A stretch of DNA of 64,000 bases, taken from Cryobacterium sp. MLB-32 (GTDB lineage: Bacteria; Actinomycetota; Actinomycetes; Actinomycetales; Microbacteriaceae). Positions 51,895 to 62,566 of this stretch are shown piece after piece. The stretch lies in assembly GCF_000738085.1 (NCBI RefSeq), contig NZ_JPRS01000015.1, positions 1 through 64,000 of the forward strand. Direction: 5' to 3'. The translations under genes and the position numbers were made by a program. Each line of letters begins with the position of its first letter. Within the stretch, counting starts at the first letter, position 1. The notes under the pieces were generated by a model. It ran no database searches, had not been told where the DNA came from, and worked only from the letters and a program-made list of their open reading frames with translations.

Positions 51895-52269
51895 CTACGC
51901 GGCGTTGCGTCGGGACCCGGGCGGCCTGCCCGCCCGAAAGGCGGCACGCACGGCGGCTGAGAAACCGGCGAGTTTGATGAGCGGTCCACCGACGGTCGCC
52001 GCGAACAAGGCGACGAGGGCTGAGATATTACCCGTTGCGTCGGCAACATTGCTCGTGATGGTGTCGACCCTGGCCAGTTGTTTATTCGTCTGGGCGAGCG
52101 TCTCGGTGGTTTCCGAGAGCAGCGGAGTCACGTTCCGACTCAGCTCGCCGATCGCACGCGTGGTCTCATCGAACACGCGGCCGAGCTTCACGAGGGGCAG
52201 GGCAATGACACCCACGAGGATCGCAAACACCCCGGCGGCGATGAGCCCGGCTATATCTCCACCCGACAT
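51895..52269 (-). CDS. DUF948 family membrane protein
   Basis: A 124-residue protein with one N-terminal membrane helix (about 5-27, DIAGLIAAGVFAILVGVIALPL) followed by a heptad-like helical stretch (ETTRAIGELSRNVTPLLSETTETLAQTNKQL split over residues 35-67), then a second hydrophobic patch. This is the typical DUF948 layout. It lies between rpsD and alaS, the conserved place for this family in actinobacteria. The function is unknown; a structural role at the membrane is inference. Confidence 0.85.
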   Translation of the reverse strand: MSGGDIAGLIAAGVFAILVGVIALPLVKLGRVFDETTRAIGELSRNVTPLLSETTETLAQTNKQLARVDTITSNVADATGNISALVALFAATVGGPLIKLAGFSAAVRAAFRAGRPPGSRRNAA

Positions 52270-52299
52270 ACGTGTACCAACCGTTTCCAGATCACAAAG

Positions 52300-52335
52300 A
52301 AAAAAGGGCGAACCACCCGGAGGTGGTCCGCCCTT
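52300..52335 (-). terminator. Rho-independent terminator of rpsD
   Basis: Fourteen-base arms at about 52304-52317 and 52322-52335 pair well. On the minus strand the stem is followed by TTTTTTCTTT. It lies 44 bp beyond the rpsD stop, before the DUF948 gene, so rpsD is its own transcription unit. Confidence 0.9.
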
Positions 52336-52378
52336 CAGCGTAGTTCAGTTGACGAACTACTGATCGAGCCGCACTCTG

Positions 52379-53008
52379 CTATCGAGCTGCGTAGTACTCA
52401 ACGACGAGCTGAACTTCACACGTCACCGGGATCTCGATGCGCTTCGGGCTGCGCACGAGGCGCGCCTGCAGCTTGTCGAGCTCAACCTCGAGATACGGGG
52501 GAAGCTTGGGGAGCAGGTCCACGTGTCCGCCTGCGGCGGCAACCTGGAAGGGCTCCATGCCCTCGCTGCGAGCCTTGACGTGCATGAGCTGACCCGGCTT
52601 CACGCGGAAGGAGGGCCGGTCGACGAGCTCTCCGTCGACGAGGATGTGACGGTGCACGATCATCTGGCGAGCCTGAGCCGTGGTGCGGGCGATGGCGGAG
52701 CGAACGAGGAGTGCATCGAGACGGGTCTCGAGGATCTCAACTAGGTTCTCACCGGTCAGTCCCTGACGACGACGAGCCTGCTCGAAGGCGATCTTGAGCT
52801 GGGCTTCGCGAATGCCGTACTGGGCGCGTAAGCGCTGCTTCTCGCGCAGGCGGACGGCATAGTCCGAGTCCGTCTTGCGCTTGGTGCGGCCGTGCTCACC
52901 CGGTGCATAGGGGCGCTTCTCAAGGAAGCGGGCTGCCTTCGGCGTGAGGGCAATGCCCAGCGCGCGCGACAGGCGGGTCTTACTGCGGGTACGTGACTTT
53001 GTAGACAC
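52379..53008 (-). CDS. rpsD: 30S ribosomal protein S4
   Basis: Primary 16S rRNA-binding protein that starts 30S assembly, and in some bacteria a translational repressor. The 209-residue protein has the N-terminal TRSKTRLSRALGIALTPKAA region and the S4 RNA-binding motif LDALLVRSAIARTTAQARQMIVHRHILVDG, followed by RPSFRVKPGQ. The zinc-type cysteines of some S4 proteins are absent. The GTG start at 53008 follows AAAGGAAA. It stands alone here, outside the rplQ operon, with a long leader. Confidence 0.97.
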   Translation of the reverse strand: MSTKSRTRSKTRLSRALGIALTPKAARFLEKRPYAPGEHGRTKRKTDSDYAVRLREKQRLRAQYGIREAQLKIAFEQARRRQGLTGENLVEILETRLDALLVRSAIARTTAQARQMIVHRHILVDGELVDRPSFRVKPGQLMHVKARSEGMEPFQVAAAGGHVDLLPKLPPYLEVELDKLQARLVRSPKRIEIPVTCEVQLVVEYYAAR

Positions 53009-53231
53009 GGTTTCCTTTCAATCGGACTCAACAAGGGAATACCAGGGCGCTGCGCACACCACGGTGGCAGACGTCATGGGAGATCAGAGGATTGTGTGCC
53101 ACGGGGAGCTCGGCTACAGAGCAAACCCATCCAAACCGGAATCGGACGCAGCCGCATGCCGAAACCAGTTGTAGGCAGGGATCAGACTAACACAGTCGAG
53201 TGCTGCATTCAGGGCGATCAGTCTGCTGCGG
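53009..53231 (-). promoter_or_regulatory. rpsD promoter region and long leader
   Basis: 223 bp with no gene. On the minus strand a TAGTCT -10-like box lies about 175 bp before the rpsD GTG (around 53185), with only a weak -35 (CTGAAT). If used, the mRNA has a leader of roughly 165 nt, long for this window. It holds complementary GCACAC and GTGTGC stretches that could pair over some 50 nt. S4 autoregulation through the leader is possible but not shown. Confidence 0.4.
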
Positions 53232-54572
53232 CTACTGGTTGCGCACGATGCGTCGAATTTTCAGCAGCCGTGCGGAAATTTCACGTTCGTGCCCATGCTC
53301 GGTGGGTTCGTAATATTGGGTCGACGCTAGTTCCGTCGGTGGGTATTGCTGGGCGACGACACCGAGTGCGTCATCATGCGGGTACCGGTAGCCCTTGCCG
53401 TGCCCGAGCCGCTTCGCTCCGGGATAGTGCGCATCCCGCATGCCCTTGGGCACTCGGCCCATCTTGCCCGCCCGCACATCGGCGATCGCGGCGTCGAGCG
53501 CCATGTACGCAGCATTGGACTTGGGCGCGGTCGCGAGGTGCACCACGGCCTGCGCCAGCGGTATCCGGCCCTCGGGCATGCCGATGAGCTGCACGGCATC
53601 CGCCGCGGCAACGGCGATCAGGAGTGATTGAGGGTCGGCCATGCCGATGTCCTCTGAAGCCAGAATGATGACGCGACGGCAAATGTACCGCGGGTCTTCC
53701 CCGGCCTCGATCATGCGGGCGAGATAGTGCAACGACGCGTCGACGTCACTCCCGCGCACCGACTTGATGAAGGCACTGATCACGTCGTAGTGCTCGTCAC
53801 CGTTGCGGTCATAGCGCAGCAGGGCGCGGTCAACGGCGAGCGAAACGATGTCGGTCGTTATCACGGGTTTGCCCGCAGCTCCGGGTTCACGGGTTGATTC
53901 CGCCGAGACGGATGCCGCCTCCAGCGCGGTCAAAGCCCGCCGAGCATCGCCCGACGCGAGTCGAATGATGGCGCCCCGAGCCTCGGGATCAAGCTCGAAC
54001 CGGTCAGCGAGGCCACGTGGGTCGGTGACGGCCCGGTCCACCACAATGCCGAGGTCGTCGTCGCTGAGCACCTCCAGCGTCAGCAACAGAGACCGGGACA
54101 GAAGCGGGGAGATAATCGAGAACGACGGATTTTCCGTCGTCGCCGCGACCAGAATGATCACACCGTTCTCGACGCCCGGCAGGAGGGCATCTTGCTGGGC
54201 CTTGGAGAAGCGGTGAATCTCGTCGAGGAAAAGCACCGTCGACAGGCCATACAGGTCGCGGTTCGTGCGGGCGTCTTCCATCACCTGGCGCACGTCGCGC
54301 ACCCCCGCAGTCACGGCGGACAGCTCCACGAATCGGCGGCCCGAACTGTGCGCAATAGCCTGCGCAAGGGTGGTTTTACCGGTGCCGGGCGGGCCCCACA
54401 GGATCACGGATACGCTCCCGCGCTCCCCCGTCTTGTCGCTAGCCAGACTGACCAAGGGCGAACCCGGCGTCAGCAGATGGCGCTGTCCGGCGACCTCGTC
54501 GAGGGTTTTGGGGCGCATTCGCACCGCGAGGGGGGTAGCGCCACTGCGCAGACCCGGTTGAGCATCCGACAT
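53232..54572 (-). CDS. rarA: Replication-associated recombination protein A (RarA/MgsA)
   Basis: Clamp-loader-like AAA+ ATPase acting at stalled replication forks. I start at the ATG at 54572, six nt after GGAAGA-type spacing. The longer frame has no homology. [16 protein letters not shown] leads to Walker [10 protein letters not shown] (about 60-68), Walker [20 protein letters not shown] and sensor ATTENPSFS. The C-terminal oligomerisation part has [19 protein letters not shown]. Length is 446 residues, typical. It is divergent from the cyclophilin gene, with 86 bp between starts. Confidence 0.95.
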   Translation of the reverse strand: MSDAQPGLRSGATPLAVRMRPKTLDEVAGQRHLLTPGSPLVSLASDKTGERGSVSVILWGPPGTGKTTLAQAIAHSSGRRFVELSAVTAGVRDVRQVMEDARTNRDLYGLSTVLFLDEIHRFSKAQQDALLPGVENGVIILVAATTENPSFSIISPLLSRSLLLTLEVLSDDDLGIVVDRAVTDPRGLADRFELDPEARGAIIRLASGDARRALTALEAASVSAESTREPGAAGKPVITTDIVSLAVDRALLRYDRNGDEHYDVISAFIKSVRGSDVDASLHYLARMIEAGEDPRYICRRVIILASEDIGMADPQSLLIAVAAADAVQLIGMPEGRIPLAQAVVHLATAPKSNAAYMALDAAIADVRAGKMGRVPKGMRDAHYPGAKRLGHGKGYRYPHDDALGVVAQQYPPTELASTQYYEPTEHGHEREISARLLKIRRIVRNQ

Positions 54573-54658
54573 TCTTCCAGCGTAGTTTGTGCGTAGAGTT
54601 CTACGAGGCTCGCGCAGACGCGTGCGCGGAGTTTTCCCTGTCTCCCCGGAGGATACCT

Positions 54659-55462
54659 GTGGCACAGAATTACAAGCACGAGCGTGAGGCACGTGAAGGT
54701 CGTGCGCGCACACGGGCCTACCAGGCCCGGCGCGAAGTCAACTCACACCAGCAGGAACGACGCCGGAGGGACAACATCATCGGCGGTGCAAGTCTCGTCC
54801 TGACGCTGGCCGTGCTCATCGCCGCCCAGGTCTTGTTCTTCAACGGCGGGCCGGGAACTCCCCCGCCAACGGACTCCGCGGCATCCGCCACACCGACGCC
54901 GACACCGACACCGCCCACCGTCGCAAACAGTGGCGACGTGCCCCCAAGCACGATCGCGGAAGACCGAACCTGGACGGGCACCCTGACGCTCAACGATGTC
55001 GCACTGGGAATAGAACTCGATGGCTCCGCCGCGCCCCAGGCCGTCTCCTCCACGATCTCCCTCGCCCAAAGCGGTTTCTACACAGGCACGTCCTGCCACC
55101 GCCTCACCAACGGTGGATTCTTCGTGCTGCAGTGCGGCGATCCGGCCGGCGACGGCTCCGGCGGCCCCGGCTATGCCTACGGACCGGTCGAGAACGCACC
55201 GACGGACAATGTCTACCCTGCCGGCACAATCGCGATGGCCCGTCAGGGTGACAGCGCGTTCAGCATGGGCAGCCAGTTCTTCATTGTTTACGAGGACACC
55301 ACCATCGGCGCAGACACTGCCGGCGGGTATTCGGTGATCGGGACGGTGACGAGCGGACTCGACCAGCTGACCTCCGCGATAACGGATGCCGGCGTCGTCG
55401 GTGGCGCCACCGATGGCGCCCCCGTTGTCCCCACAACCATCAGCGGGATAACAGTTCAGTAG
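54659..55462 (+). CDS. Membrane-anchored peptidyl-prolyl cis-trans isomerase (cyclophilin type)
   Basis: 267 residues from the GTG at 54659, which follows a strong GGAGG six nt upstream; earlier in-frame codons have none. A basic N-terminal stretch of about 38 residues ([17 protein letters not shown]) is followed by a membrane helix (about 41-61). Next come a Thr/Pro-rich linker (PTPTPTPP), then a cyclophilin fold outside the cell. Motifs are [31 protein letters not shown] and [12 protein letters not shown]. Several usual active-site residues (FHR) read CHR, so activity may be reduced. It probably folds secreted proteins. Confidence 0.88.
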   Translation: MAQNYKHEREAREGRARTRAYQARREVNSHQQERRRRDNIIGGASLVLTLAVLIAAQVLFFNGGPGTPPPTDSAASATPTPTPTPPTVANSGDVPPSTIAEDRTWTGTLTLNDVALGIELDGSAAPQAVSSTISLAQSGFYTGTSCHRLTNGGFFVLQCGDPAGDGSGGPGYAYGPVENAPTDNVYPAGTIAMARQGDSAFSMGSQFFIVYEDTTIGADTAGGYSVIGTVTSGLDQLTSAITDAGVVGGATDGAPVVPTTISGITVQ

Positions 55463-55556
55463 GAACACGCAAACCGGGCTCAAGCTTGCAATAGGCTTAG
55501 AGCAGTATGTATTGGTCCCTCCCGGGACACACGACGAAAGCAGCAAGGTGAGCCTC

Positions 55557-56788
55557 TTGACTACGACAGATCAGCAACCATGGGGTCGCGTAGACGAAAC
55601 CGGCACGGTTTACGTGCGTGAAGCGTCCGGCGAGCGTGCGGTCGGCCAGTACCCCGACGCGACTCCCGAAGAGGCACTCGCCTACTTTGAGCGTAAGTAC
55701 GTCGAACTCAACGGACAGGTGACGCTGCTCGAACAGCGCGCCAAGGGGGGCGCCCCTGCCGCCGACATCGCCAAGTCAGTGGCAAACCTCACCACGCGCT
55801 GGCCAACGCCAACGCCGTGGGCAACCTCGCTGCTCTGGTCGAGCGCCTCTCCGCCCTCGGCGGCGCGGTGACAGAGCTCACCGAGCAGCAGGGTGTCGAG
55901 ACGAAGGCCGCCGCCGCGGCGGCCGTTGCCGAGCGCGCAGCCATTGTCGACGAAGCAGAGCGCCTGGCCGCGGAAGACCCGGCCAAGACTCAGTGGAAGC
56001 AGACCAGCGCTGCCCTCGATGCCCTTTTCGCGAAGTGGCAGGCGCACCAGCATGATGCCCCGCGCATTCCGAAGGGCGAGGCAAACGACCTGTGGAAGCG
56101 ATTCCGGGCTGCTCGTACGACCATCGAGCAGAACCGCAAGGCGTTCTTCGCCGAACTCGACAGCGCACACAAGGACGTGCGCACACGCAAGCAGAGCCTG
56201 ATCGAACAGGCCGAATCACTTTCCGACAAGGGCGCTGACGGTGTATCCGCATACCGCAACCTTCTGGAAGAGTGGAAGAAGGCCGGACGGTCGGGCAAGA
56301 AGCAGGACGACGCCATGTGGGCGAAGTTCAAGGCCGCCGGCGACGTACTGTACTCGGCCAAGTCTGAAGTCGATGCACTCGACAACGAGGAGTACGATGC
56401 CAACCTCGCGCTCAAGCTGGAATTGGTCACCGAGGCCGAGAAGCTGCTCACCGCGACGGACCGAACCACGGCCCGCGAGGCCCTCATCACGATCCAGCGT
56501 AAATGGGATGCCATCGGCAAGGTCCCCCGCGATCAGGTCAAGCCCATCGAGGATCGCCTCCGCAAGGTTGAGGCCGTCGTTCGCAAGCTCGATGAAGACC
56601 ACTGGACGCGTAACAACCCCGAGACGAAGGCTCGCACTGAGGGTCTGGCCGGGCAGCTGAACGACGCAATCGCGAAGCTTGAGGGCGAGCTCGAAACCGC
56701 GAAGGCCGGCAACAACGCCGCCGCCATCGCGGAGGCGTCCGAAGCCCTTGAGGCACGCAAGGCGTGGCTCAAGGCGATCGGCCAGTAG
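55557..56788 (+). pseudogene. DUF349 protein, frame broken by one missing base (probably a sequence error)
   Basis: Coiled-coil protein with DUF349 repeats; family function is unknown. The N-terminal part (TTG start at 55557 after AAGGTGA, WGRVDETGTVYVREASGERAVG) reads to KSVANLTT, then leaves the frame. The remainder continues one frame over as ANAVGNLAALVERLSALGG to the end near 56788, with long helices and repeated DUF349 units such as KWQAHQHDAPRIPKGEANDLWKRFR. Restoring one base near 55794-55797 (ACCACGCGCT) gives TTALANANAVG and a full 410-residue protein. The span is one base short of a multiple of three. GTG at 55548 is an alternative start. I read the break as a sequencing deletion. 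Confidence 0.85.
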
Positions 56789-56910
56789 CAGGCAGCCCAC
56801 GTCAGGTGCCTCTCCACGGATAGATCTCCACAGGAACACCGGCATGCCGCCGCTCCACAGATTCCGTTGCTCGACAACCGGAAACCATGGGGCGGCGGCA
56901 TTCTGTATCT

Positions 56911-57471
56911 ATGACGACGCGAATGTCTGCCACACTCTCCACAGACGACCTGCCTCTGGCGGAGCTCATGTGCGCACGCCTCGACGGCGAGGTCTATCCA
57001 CTCGGCGCGTGCTGGTGTCCGATCGATGAAATCGACGGGACCGCGGTGCGCGCCGCTTCTCTCGCTCCGCTCTTGCCGCGGCACGCCGTCATCGAACGCT
57101 TCAGCGCCGCCTGGGTCTACACGCTCGTGCCTGAGCCCACTCCGCACGAATTCTGCGTCGATCTGGGAGCTCGCACACACCTCTCACCGTCGCCCCGCAT
57201 GCGCCTCCGCGAGGTCGTTTGTCCCGAATCCGACACAGTCGCCATCGGCGATGTGCGCGTGACGACTCCACTACGAACCGTCATCGATCTGGCCCGCTGG
57301 GCTCCGCCGGAGTGCAGCGACATCGTGCCCGTGCTCCTCGCATTGCTGCGTTTCGGCGGCCACACCGACACAGATCTTGCACGACGCCGGTGCGAAGCGA
57401 AATCAGTGCCGCATCGTAATCTCGCCCTGCACCGATTGGCTGCCGTTCAGGCCCTCTTGCACAGCTCCTAG
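56911..57471 (+). CDS. AbiEi-like antitoxin family protein, no toxin beside it
   Basis: A 186-residue protein from the ATG at 56911; ATGs at 56887 and 56923 are possible and none has a clear ribosome-binding site. Its layout resembles the C-terminal part of type IV antitoxin AbiEi-like proteins: an [13 protein letters not shown] segment, [21 protein letters not shown], then [18 protein letters not shown], with a helical C-terminus. No AbiEii-type nucleotidyltransferase toxin lies nearby, so a toxin-antitoxin role is unproven. Orphan members are common in actinobacteria. It converges on relA with a 4-nt overlap of stop regions. Confidence 0.65.
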   Translation: MTTRMSATLSTDDLPLAELMCARLDGEVYPLGACWCPIDEIDGTAVRAASLAPLLPRHAVIERFSAAWVYTLVPEPTPHEFCVDLGARTHLSPSPRMRLREVVCPESDTVAIGDVRVTTPLRTVIDLARWAPPECSDIVPVLLALLRFGGHTDTDLARRRCEAKSVPHRNLALHRLAAVQALLHSS

Positions 57472-59720
57472 CCGTCACTCACGCGGTAGACGTCATAGAC
57501 GGCGTCAATGCGACGAACGGCGTTGAGTACGCGATCCAGATGAGTGGTATCACCCATCTCGAATACAAAGCGGCTCAGCGCCAACCGGTCGCTGGAGGTG
57601 TTCACCGTGGCAGACAGGATATTGACATGGTGTTCCGACAGCACGCGCGTGACATCGGACAGCAAGCCCGAACGGTCCAGTGCCTCGATCTGAATGTGAA
57701 CGAGGAACAGACTCTTCGAGGTGGGTGCCCACTCCACCTCAATCATGCGTTCCGGCTCCTTGAGCAGCGACTGCACATTGTGGCATTCTGCCTGGTGCAC
57801 GGAGACGCCTGCTCCGCGGGTGACGAAGCCCACGATCTTGTCGCCGGGGACCGGCGTGCAGCATCTCGCAAGCTTGACCAGAATGTCGGGAGCGCCTCGA
57901 ACGAGTACACCGGAGTCGCTGGTCCGCGGCGCCTGGGTGTGCCCCCTCGGAGCAACCGGGAAGTCACTGACATCACTTTCCTCGATCGACTGAACAGAGG
58001 ACACAACCTTTTCGAGCACCGACTGCGTCGAGACATGCCCCTCGCCGACGGCCGCATACAGTGCCGACACGTCTTCGTACTTCATCACCGCGGCAACCTC
58101 GGCGAAGGAGTCCTGGTTCATCAACTTCTGCAGGGGGAGATTCTGTTTGCGCATCGCGCGCGCGATGGCATCGCGCCCCTGCTCGATGGCCTCGTCGCGA
58201 CGTTCCTTGGTGAACCACTGCCGAATCTTGTTGCGCGCTCGGGGGCTCTTGACGAAGTTCAGCCAGTCTTTACTCGGGCCGGAATCCGGGTTCTTCGAGG
58301 TGAAGACCTCGACCACATCCCCCGTGTTCAGTGTGCTCTCGAGCGGGACCAGACGACCGTTCACCTTCGAACCCATGGTGCGGTGGCCAACCTCGGTATG
58401 CACGGCGTACGCGAAGTCAACGGGTGTCGCCCCCGCGGGTAGCCCGATCACCCGTCCCTTCGGGGTGAAAACGTAGACCTCTTTCGCACCGATTTCGTAG
58501 CGCAGAGAGTCGAGGAATTCCCCGGGATCGGCCGTCTCGGCCTGCCAGTCGGAAATGTGCGCGAGCCACGCCATGTCCGTATCACTCTTGGGTCCGACTC
58601 CTGCGCTTTTGCCGTTGACCTGTTCCTTGTATTTCCAGTGCGCGGCGACGCCGAATTCGGCGCGCTGGTGCATTTCCTGGGTGCGGATCTGAATCTCGAC
58701 CGGGCGACCGCTCGGACCCATGACGGTGGTGTGCAGGGACTGGTACAGGTTGAACTTGGGCGTCGCGATGTAGTCCTTGAACCGCCCGGGCAGCGGTGTC
58801 CACCGTGCATGGATGGACCCGAGCACGGCATAACAGTCACGCACGGAGTTGACGAGCACGCGAATGCCCACGAGGTCGTAGATCTCGTCGAAGTCCCGAC
58901 CGCGCACGACCATCTTCTGGTAGATCGAGTAATACTGCTTCGGGCGTCCGGCAACCTTGCCGCGAATTCTGGCGGACTTCAGATCGTCATTGATGGTGTC
59001 AATGACGTTCTGGACGAATTCCTCACGCTGAGGCGTGCGCTGACGCACGAGACTTTCGATTTCCGCGTACAACTTGGGGTACAGCACGGCGAACGAGAGG
59101 TCTTCAAGCTCCCACTTCACCGTCTGAATGCCCAAGCGGTGCGCGAGGGGTGCGTAGATCTCGAGGGTCTCCGTCGCCTTGCGCACCGCGGACTCTGCCG
59201 GGACAAAGCCCCACGTGCGCGCGTTGTGCAGCCGGTCGGCCAGTTTGATGATCAGTACGCGGATGTCCTTGGACATCGCCACGATCATCTTGCGAACGGT
59301 CTCCGCCTGCGTGGAGTCCCCGTACTTGACCTTGTCGAGTTTGGTGACGCCATCGACCAGCATGGCGATCTCGTCGCCGAAGTCCCCACGAAGCTCCTCG
59401 AGCGTGTACGACGTGTCTTCAACCGTGTCGTGGAGGAGCGCAGCGGCAATGGTCTTGGTGCCGATGCCGAGATCGGCGAGAATTTGCGCGACGGCGACCG
59501 GGTGAGTGATGTACGGCTCGCCACTCCGGCGGGTCTGCCCCTCATGAGCCCGCTCTGCGGTGGTGTAAGCCCGCTCGATGATCGAGAGGTCCACCTTCGG
59601 ATGGTGGAGCCGCACGGTCTTGATGAGCGTGTCCACCGCGCCCACCGGCTGGGCCCGGGAGAAGATTCGCGGCACGAGCCGACGCAGTGAAGCCGGGGAC
59701 GGGGTGGTCGTCTCGGTCAT
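57468..59720 (-). CDS. relA: Bifunctional (p)ppGpp synthetase/hydrolase (Rel)
   Basis: Makes and degrades the stringent-response alarmones. The 750-residue long form has the HD hydrolase domain ([17 protein letters not shown], then H97-D98 in [10 protein letters not shown]). The synthetase domain has [16 protein letters not shown]-like [13 protein letters not shown] and [27 protein letters not shown] ([24 protein letters not shown]), zinc-finger/RIS and C-terminal ACT domains follow. Both catalytic halves look intact. It starts with ATG at 59720 after GAGG. It sits beside secDF, the usual actinobacterial neighbourhood. Confidence 0.96.
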   Translation of the reverse strand: MTETTTPSPASLRRLVPRIFSRAQPVGAVDTLIKTVRLHHPKVDLSIIERAYTTAERAHEGQTRRSGEPYITHPVAVAQILADLGIGTKTIAAALLHDTVEDTSYTLEELRGDFGDEIAMLVDGVTKLDKVKYGDSTQAETVRKMIVAMSKDIRVLIIKLADRLHNARTWGFVPAESAVRKATETLEIYAPLAHRLGIQTVKWELEDLSFAVLYPKLYAEIESLVRQRTPQREEFVQNVIDTINDDLKSARIRGKVAGRPKQYYSIYQKMVVRGRDFDEIYDLVGIRVLVNSVRDCYAVLGSIHARWTPLPGRFKDYIATPKFNLYQSLHTTVMGPSGRPVEIQIRTQEMHQRAEFGVAAHWKYKEQVNGKSAGVGPKSDTDMAWLAHISDWQAETADPGEFLDSLRYEIGAKEVYVFTPKGRVIGLPAGATPVDFAYAVHTEVGHRTMGSKVNGRLVPLESTLNTGDVVEVFTSKNPDSGPSKDWLNFVKSPRARNKIRQWFTKERRDEAIEQGRDAIARAMRKQNLPLQKLMNQDSFAEVAAVMKYEDVSALYAAVGEGHVSTQSVLEKVVSSVQSIEESDVSDFPVAPRGHTQAPRTSDSGVLVRGAPDILVKLARCCTPVPGDKIVGFVTRGAGVSVHQAECHNVQSLLKEPERMIEVEWAPTSKSLFLVHIQIEALDRSGLLSDVTRVLSEHHVNILSATVNTSSDRLALSRFVFEMGDTTHLDRVLNAVRRIDAVYDVYRVSDG

Positions 59721-59755
59721 CGTGATACCTCTATCCGGGGCAGGTTAGATCAATT

Positions 59756-59798
59756 ATGGCCGAACGGCGGCGTTTCGAGAAACGCGCCGTCCGGCCAT
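59756..59798 (-). terminator. Terminator of yajC-secD-secF
   Basis: A long near-perfect hairpin (GGCCGAACGGCGGCGTTT arm paired with AAACGCGCCGTCCGGCC, one bulge and one mismatch) begins 13 bp after the secF stop. On the minus strand it is followed by the AT-rich ATAATTGATC. It separates secF from relA. Confidence 0.7.
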
Positions 59799-59810
59799 GG
59801 GTTCGACTCT

Positions 59811-60827
59811 CTACGCGGTCACCGATTCCACGTCGGCATCCGAGGACTGGGCGTTGGCCTTGGTCGCCAGCGCCTTTTTGTCCCGCTTGCGAATCGCGGG
59901 CTCTCCGCTCCGAAGCTGGGCGTACAGGGGCGCTGCGATGAAAATCGTCGAGTACGTGCCGACCAGGATTCCAATGAGCAGAGCGAGGGAGATATCCCTT
60001 AGGGTTCCGGCCCCGAGAACGAACGCCCCGATGAACAGGATTGACGCTACCGGAAGGGCCGCCACGACCGAGGTGTTGATGGATCTGACCAGTGTTTGAT
60101 TCACGGCGAGGTTGACCGAGTCCGCGAACGTTCTCCGGGAGCCAGGGCCGTCCTCGCTCGTGTTCTCTCGAATCTTGTCGAAGACCACGACCGTGTCATA
60201 CAGGGAATAACCGAGGATGGTGAGGAAACCGATCACGGCCGCCGGTGTGATCTCGAAGCCGGTGATGCCGTAGATTCCCGCCGTGATGATGAGGTCGTGC
60301 AGAAGCGCGACCATGGCCGCGGCGCTCATCTTCCACGTACGGAAGTAGATGGCCATGACGGCCGCGGCCAGAACCAGGAACACAACGAGGGCGCGCAATG
60401 CCTGCCCGGTGATGTCTTTACCCCAGGTCGGGCCGATGAACGACGCAGTGACCTCGGTCTCCGGCACGGAATATGCCGTCGCAAGGGATCCGCGCACGGC
60501 ACGGGTCTCATCGCTGGTCAGTTGGTCCGTCTGCACTCGAATGCCGTCGGTGCCCACGGTGGACACCTTCGGGACGGCCGCCGGAACAACGCTGCCCACG
60601 GCCTCTGTGGCCAGATTCTGGTCCTGGCTCGCAACATTGGACACCACGAATTCGCTACCGCCGGTGAATTCGATACCGAAGACGAAGCCGCCCCTGGCGA
60701 ACGGGCCGACGACGGCAATCAGGATCATGGCTGCGGCGATCAGGTACCAGAGTTTGCGTCGCCCAACGATGTTGAATGAGCGTTCACCCGTGTAGAGGTC
60801 ATTTCCGAACTTCGCGAAGCTGGCCAT
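59811..60827 (-). CDS. secF: Protein translocase subunit SecF
   Basis: Membrane component that with SecD and YajC pulls proteins through SecYEG using the proton gradient. The 338-residue protein has an N-terminal membrane helix (LWYLIAAAMILIAVVGPFA), a periplasmic P1-type region, and then five C-terminal helices. The family motifs GGFVFGIEFTGGSEF, LLHDLIITAGIYGI and the ALPVASILFIGAFVLGAGTLRDI end are visible. Its start shares one base with the secD stop (TGATG). Confidence 0.95.
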   Translation of the reverse strand: MASFAKFGNDLYTGERSFNIVGRRKLWYLIAAAMILIAVVGPFARGGFVFGIEFTGGSEFVVSNVASQDQNLATEAVGSVVPAAVPKVSTVGTDGIRVQTDQLTSDETRAVRGSLATAYSVPETEVTASFIGPTWGKDITGQALRALVVFLVLAAAVMAIYFRTWKMSAAAMVALLHDLIITAGIYGITGFEITPAAVIGFLTILGYSLYDTVVVFDKIRENTSEDGPGSRRTFADSVNLAVNQTLVRSINTSVVAALPVASILFIGAFVLGAGTLRDISLALLIGILVGTYSTIFIAAPLYAQLRSGEPAIRKRDKKALATKANAQSSDADVESVTA

Positions 60828-62542
60828 CAGGAGTCCTTCCCATCTGTCGACGAATCCTGTGAAGATCCTACGAGTTCGGCCGCCTTGCGTTCTGCAATCG
60901 TCTGCCGTTTAGCTGCTTCCTTGCTGGAAGACGAGGATTTCTTACCCGGAACGGCCACGGACGGCACGAAGCGGGCCCGTCCCCGATAGACGGCGCCGAG
61001 GGCCCGCGGGTCCAGGCCGCTGAACTTGTGCCCCTCGTTGAAGAAACGAGTCTGGGCGACCAGCTGCAACATCGGATGTGTAAACAAACTCACCACGATG
61101 AGGTCGACGATGGTGGTCAAACCGAGCGTCAGCGCAAATCCACGGACGTTACCCACGGCGAGAACGAACAGCACCGCAGCCGCGAGGAAGTTCACCACGT
61201 CGGAGGCGACGATGGTGCGGAAGGCTCGTTTCCAGCCGGCTTCCACCGCCGATTCGAGCCCGCGCCCGTCACGGAGTTCGTCCCTGACGCGCTCAAAGTA
61301 CACGATGAACGAGTCAGCGGTGATACCGATGGCCACAATCAATCCGGCGACACCGGCGAGGGACAGACGGTATCCCTCACGCCACGACAGGATGGTGATG
61401 AGCAGATAGGTGATCACAGCGGCAACGCCCAGAGACGCGACGGTGACCAGCCCGAGCAACCTGTACTGGGCCAGCGAGTACATCACCACGAGGATGAGCC
61501 CGATCAGGCCGGCGATCAAACCATTGGTGAGTTGCGTGGAACCGAGCGTGGCGCTGATCGTGTCCTGGCTCTGCACGGTGAAACTGATGGGGAGGGCCCC
61601 GAACTTCAGCTGGTCGGCGAGGGCCTTGGACGATTCCTGAGTGAAGTTTCCGGTGATCTGCGGCTTGTCCGTGACGCCCTGAACGCGCGGGGCGGTGATG
61701 ACCTGGCCGTCCAGAACCGCCGCAAACTGGTTCTGCGGGGGCTGGAGGGCAATCAGGCGACTGGATACGCCGAGGAATTCCTCGGCCCCCTGGCTGTTGA
61801 AGGAGATGTTGACGACCCACTGGCCGGTGGGCGTTCCGCTCTGGCCGACCTCCTGGCCGTTCGTCGCATCGGAGATGTTCGCGCCGTCCACCTCGACCGG
61901 GCCGAGTATGTATTTGGCGGAACCATCAGACTCGCAGGTGATGAGCGGCTGATCCGACGGGGCCACGTTGCTGGTATCGATCTTGCCGCAGTCGAATGCC
62001 TCGTACTGGGCCTGGAGAGCGGGCGTGACGTAGTTGAGGTCGCTGCCGTTGGTCGGCGCGACGGCCGGCGTCGTCGAGAGGTTGGGATCGATCGTGGCCG
62101 ACGGCGCAGGCGTCGCCGTTCCGTCGGCGCCGATTGCGGCGCTCGAGGGCGCTCCGGCAACGAGCACGGGACGGAATTCGAGCTTGGCCGACGACTCGAT
62201 ACGGTTGATCGTCGCGTCGTCCGGTGTGCCGGGAATCGACACGACGATGTTCTGACCGCCCTGCGTGTTGATCTCCGACTCGGAGACGCCCGCCGAGTCA
62301 ATCCGCTGGCGGATGATGGAGACCGCCTGAGTCAGCTGCTCCTGGGTGACAGTCTCTCCCTCGGCGACCTGCGGCGCGAGGATGATCTGCGTTCCGCCCT
62401 CGAGGTCGAGGGCGAGCTTCGGGGTCCACGAGCCGTTGGCGCTGAAGACACCGACTGCGTTGAAGGCAATGAGGCCGACAATCAACACTCCGAGCCATGT
62501 CAGGGAACGCCAGGCTTTCTTGGACGGGGACGACTTAGTCAC
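60827..62542 (-). CDS. secD: Protein translocase subunit SecD
   Basis: Large partner of SecF in the Sec translocase. Of 571 residues, helix 1 is at about 11-30. The external region opens with LALDLEGGTQIILAPQ and continues with the long P1 head, in which an Ala/Pro/Thr-rich insert (about 130-170) is typical of actinobacteria. Five C-terminal membrane helices carry LIVAIGITADSFIVYFERVRDELRDGR. The tail is basic. GTG at 62542 is the start, with a weak ribosome-binding site. secF overlaps its end. Confidence 0.95.
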   Translation of the reverse strand: MTKSSPSKKAWRSLTWLGVLIVGLIAFNAVGVFSANGSWTPKLALDLEGGTQIILAPQVAEGETVTQEQLTQAVSIIRQRIDSAGVSESEINTQGGQNIVVSIPGTPDDATINRIESSAKLEFRPVLVAGAPSSAAIGADGTATPAPSATIDPNLSTTPAVAPTNGSDLNYVTPALQAQYEAFDCGKIDTSNVAPSDQPLITCESDGSAKYILGPVEVDGANISDATNGQEVGQSGTPTGQWVVNISFNSQGAEEFLGVSSRLIALQPPQNQFAAVLDGQVITAPRVQGVTDKPQITGNFTQESSKALADQLKFGALPISFTVQSQDTISATLGSTQLTNGLIAGLIGLILVVMYSLAQYRLLGLVTVASLGVAAVITYLLITILSWREGYRLSLAGVAGLIVAIGITADSFIVYFERVRDELRDGRGLESAVEAGWKRAFRTIVASDVVNFLAAAVLFVLAVGNVRGFALTLGLTTIVDLIVVSLFTHPMLQLVAQTRFFNEGHKFSGLDPRALGAVYRGRARFVPSVAVPGKKSSSSSKEAAKRQTIAERKAAELVGSSQDSSTDGKDS

Positions 62543-62566
62543 CTAGGAACTCAGCTTTCTCTGCTC

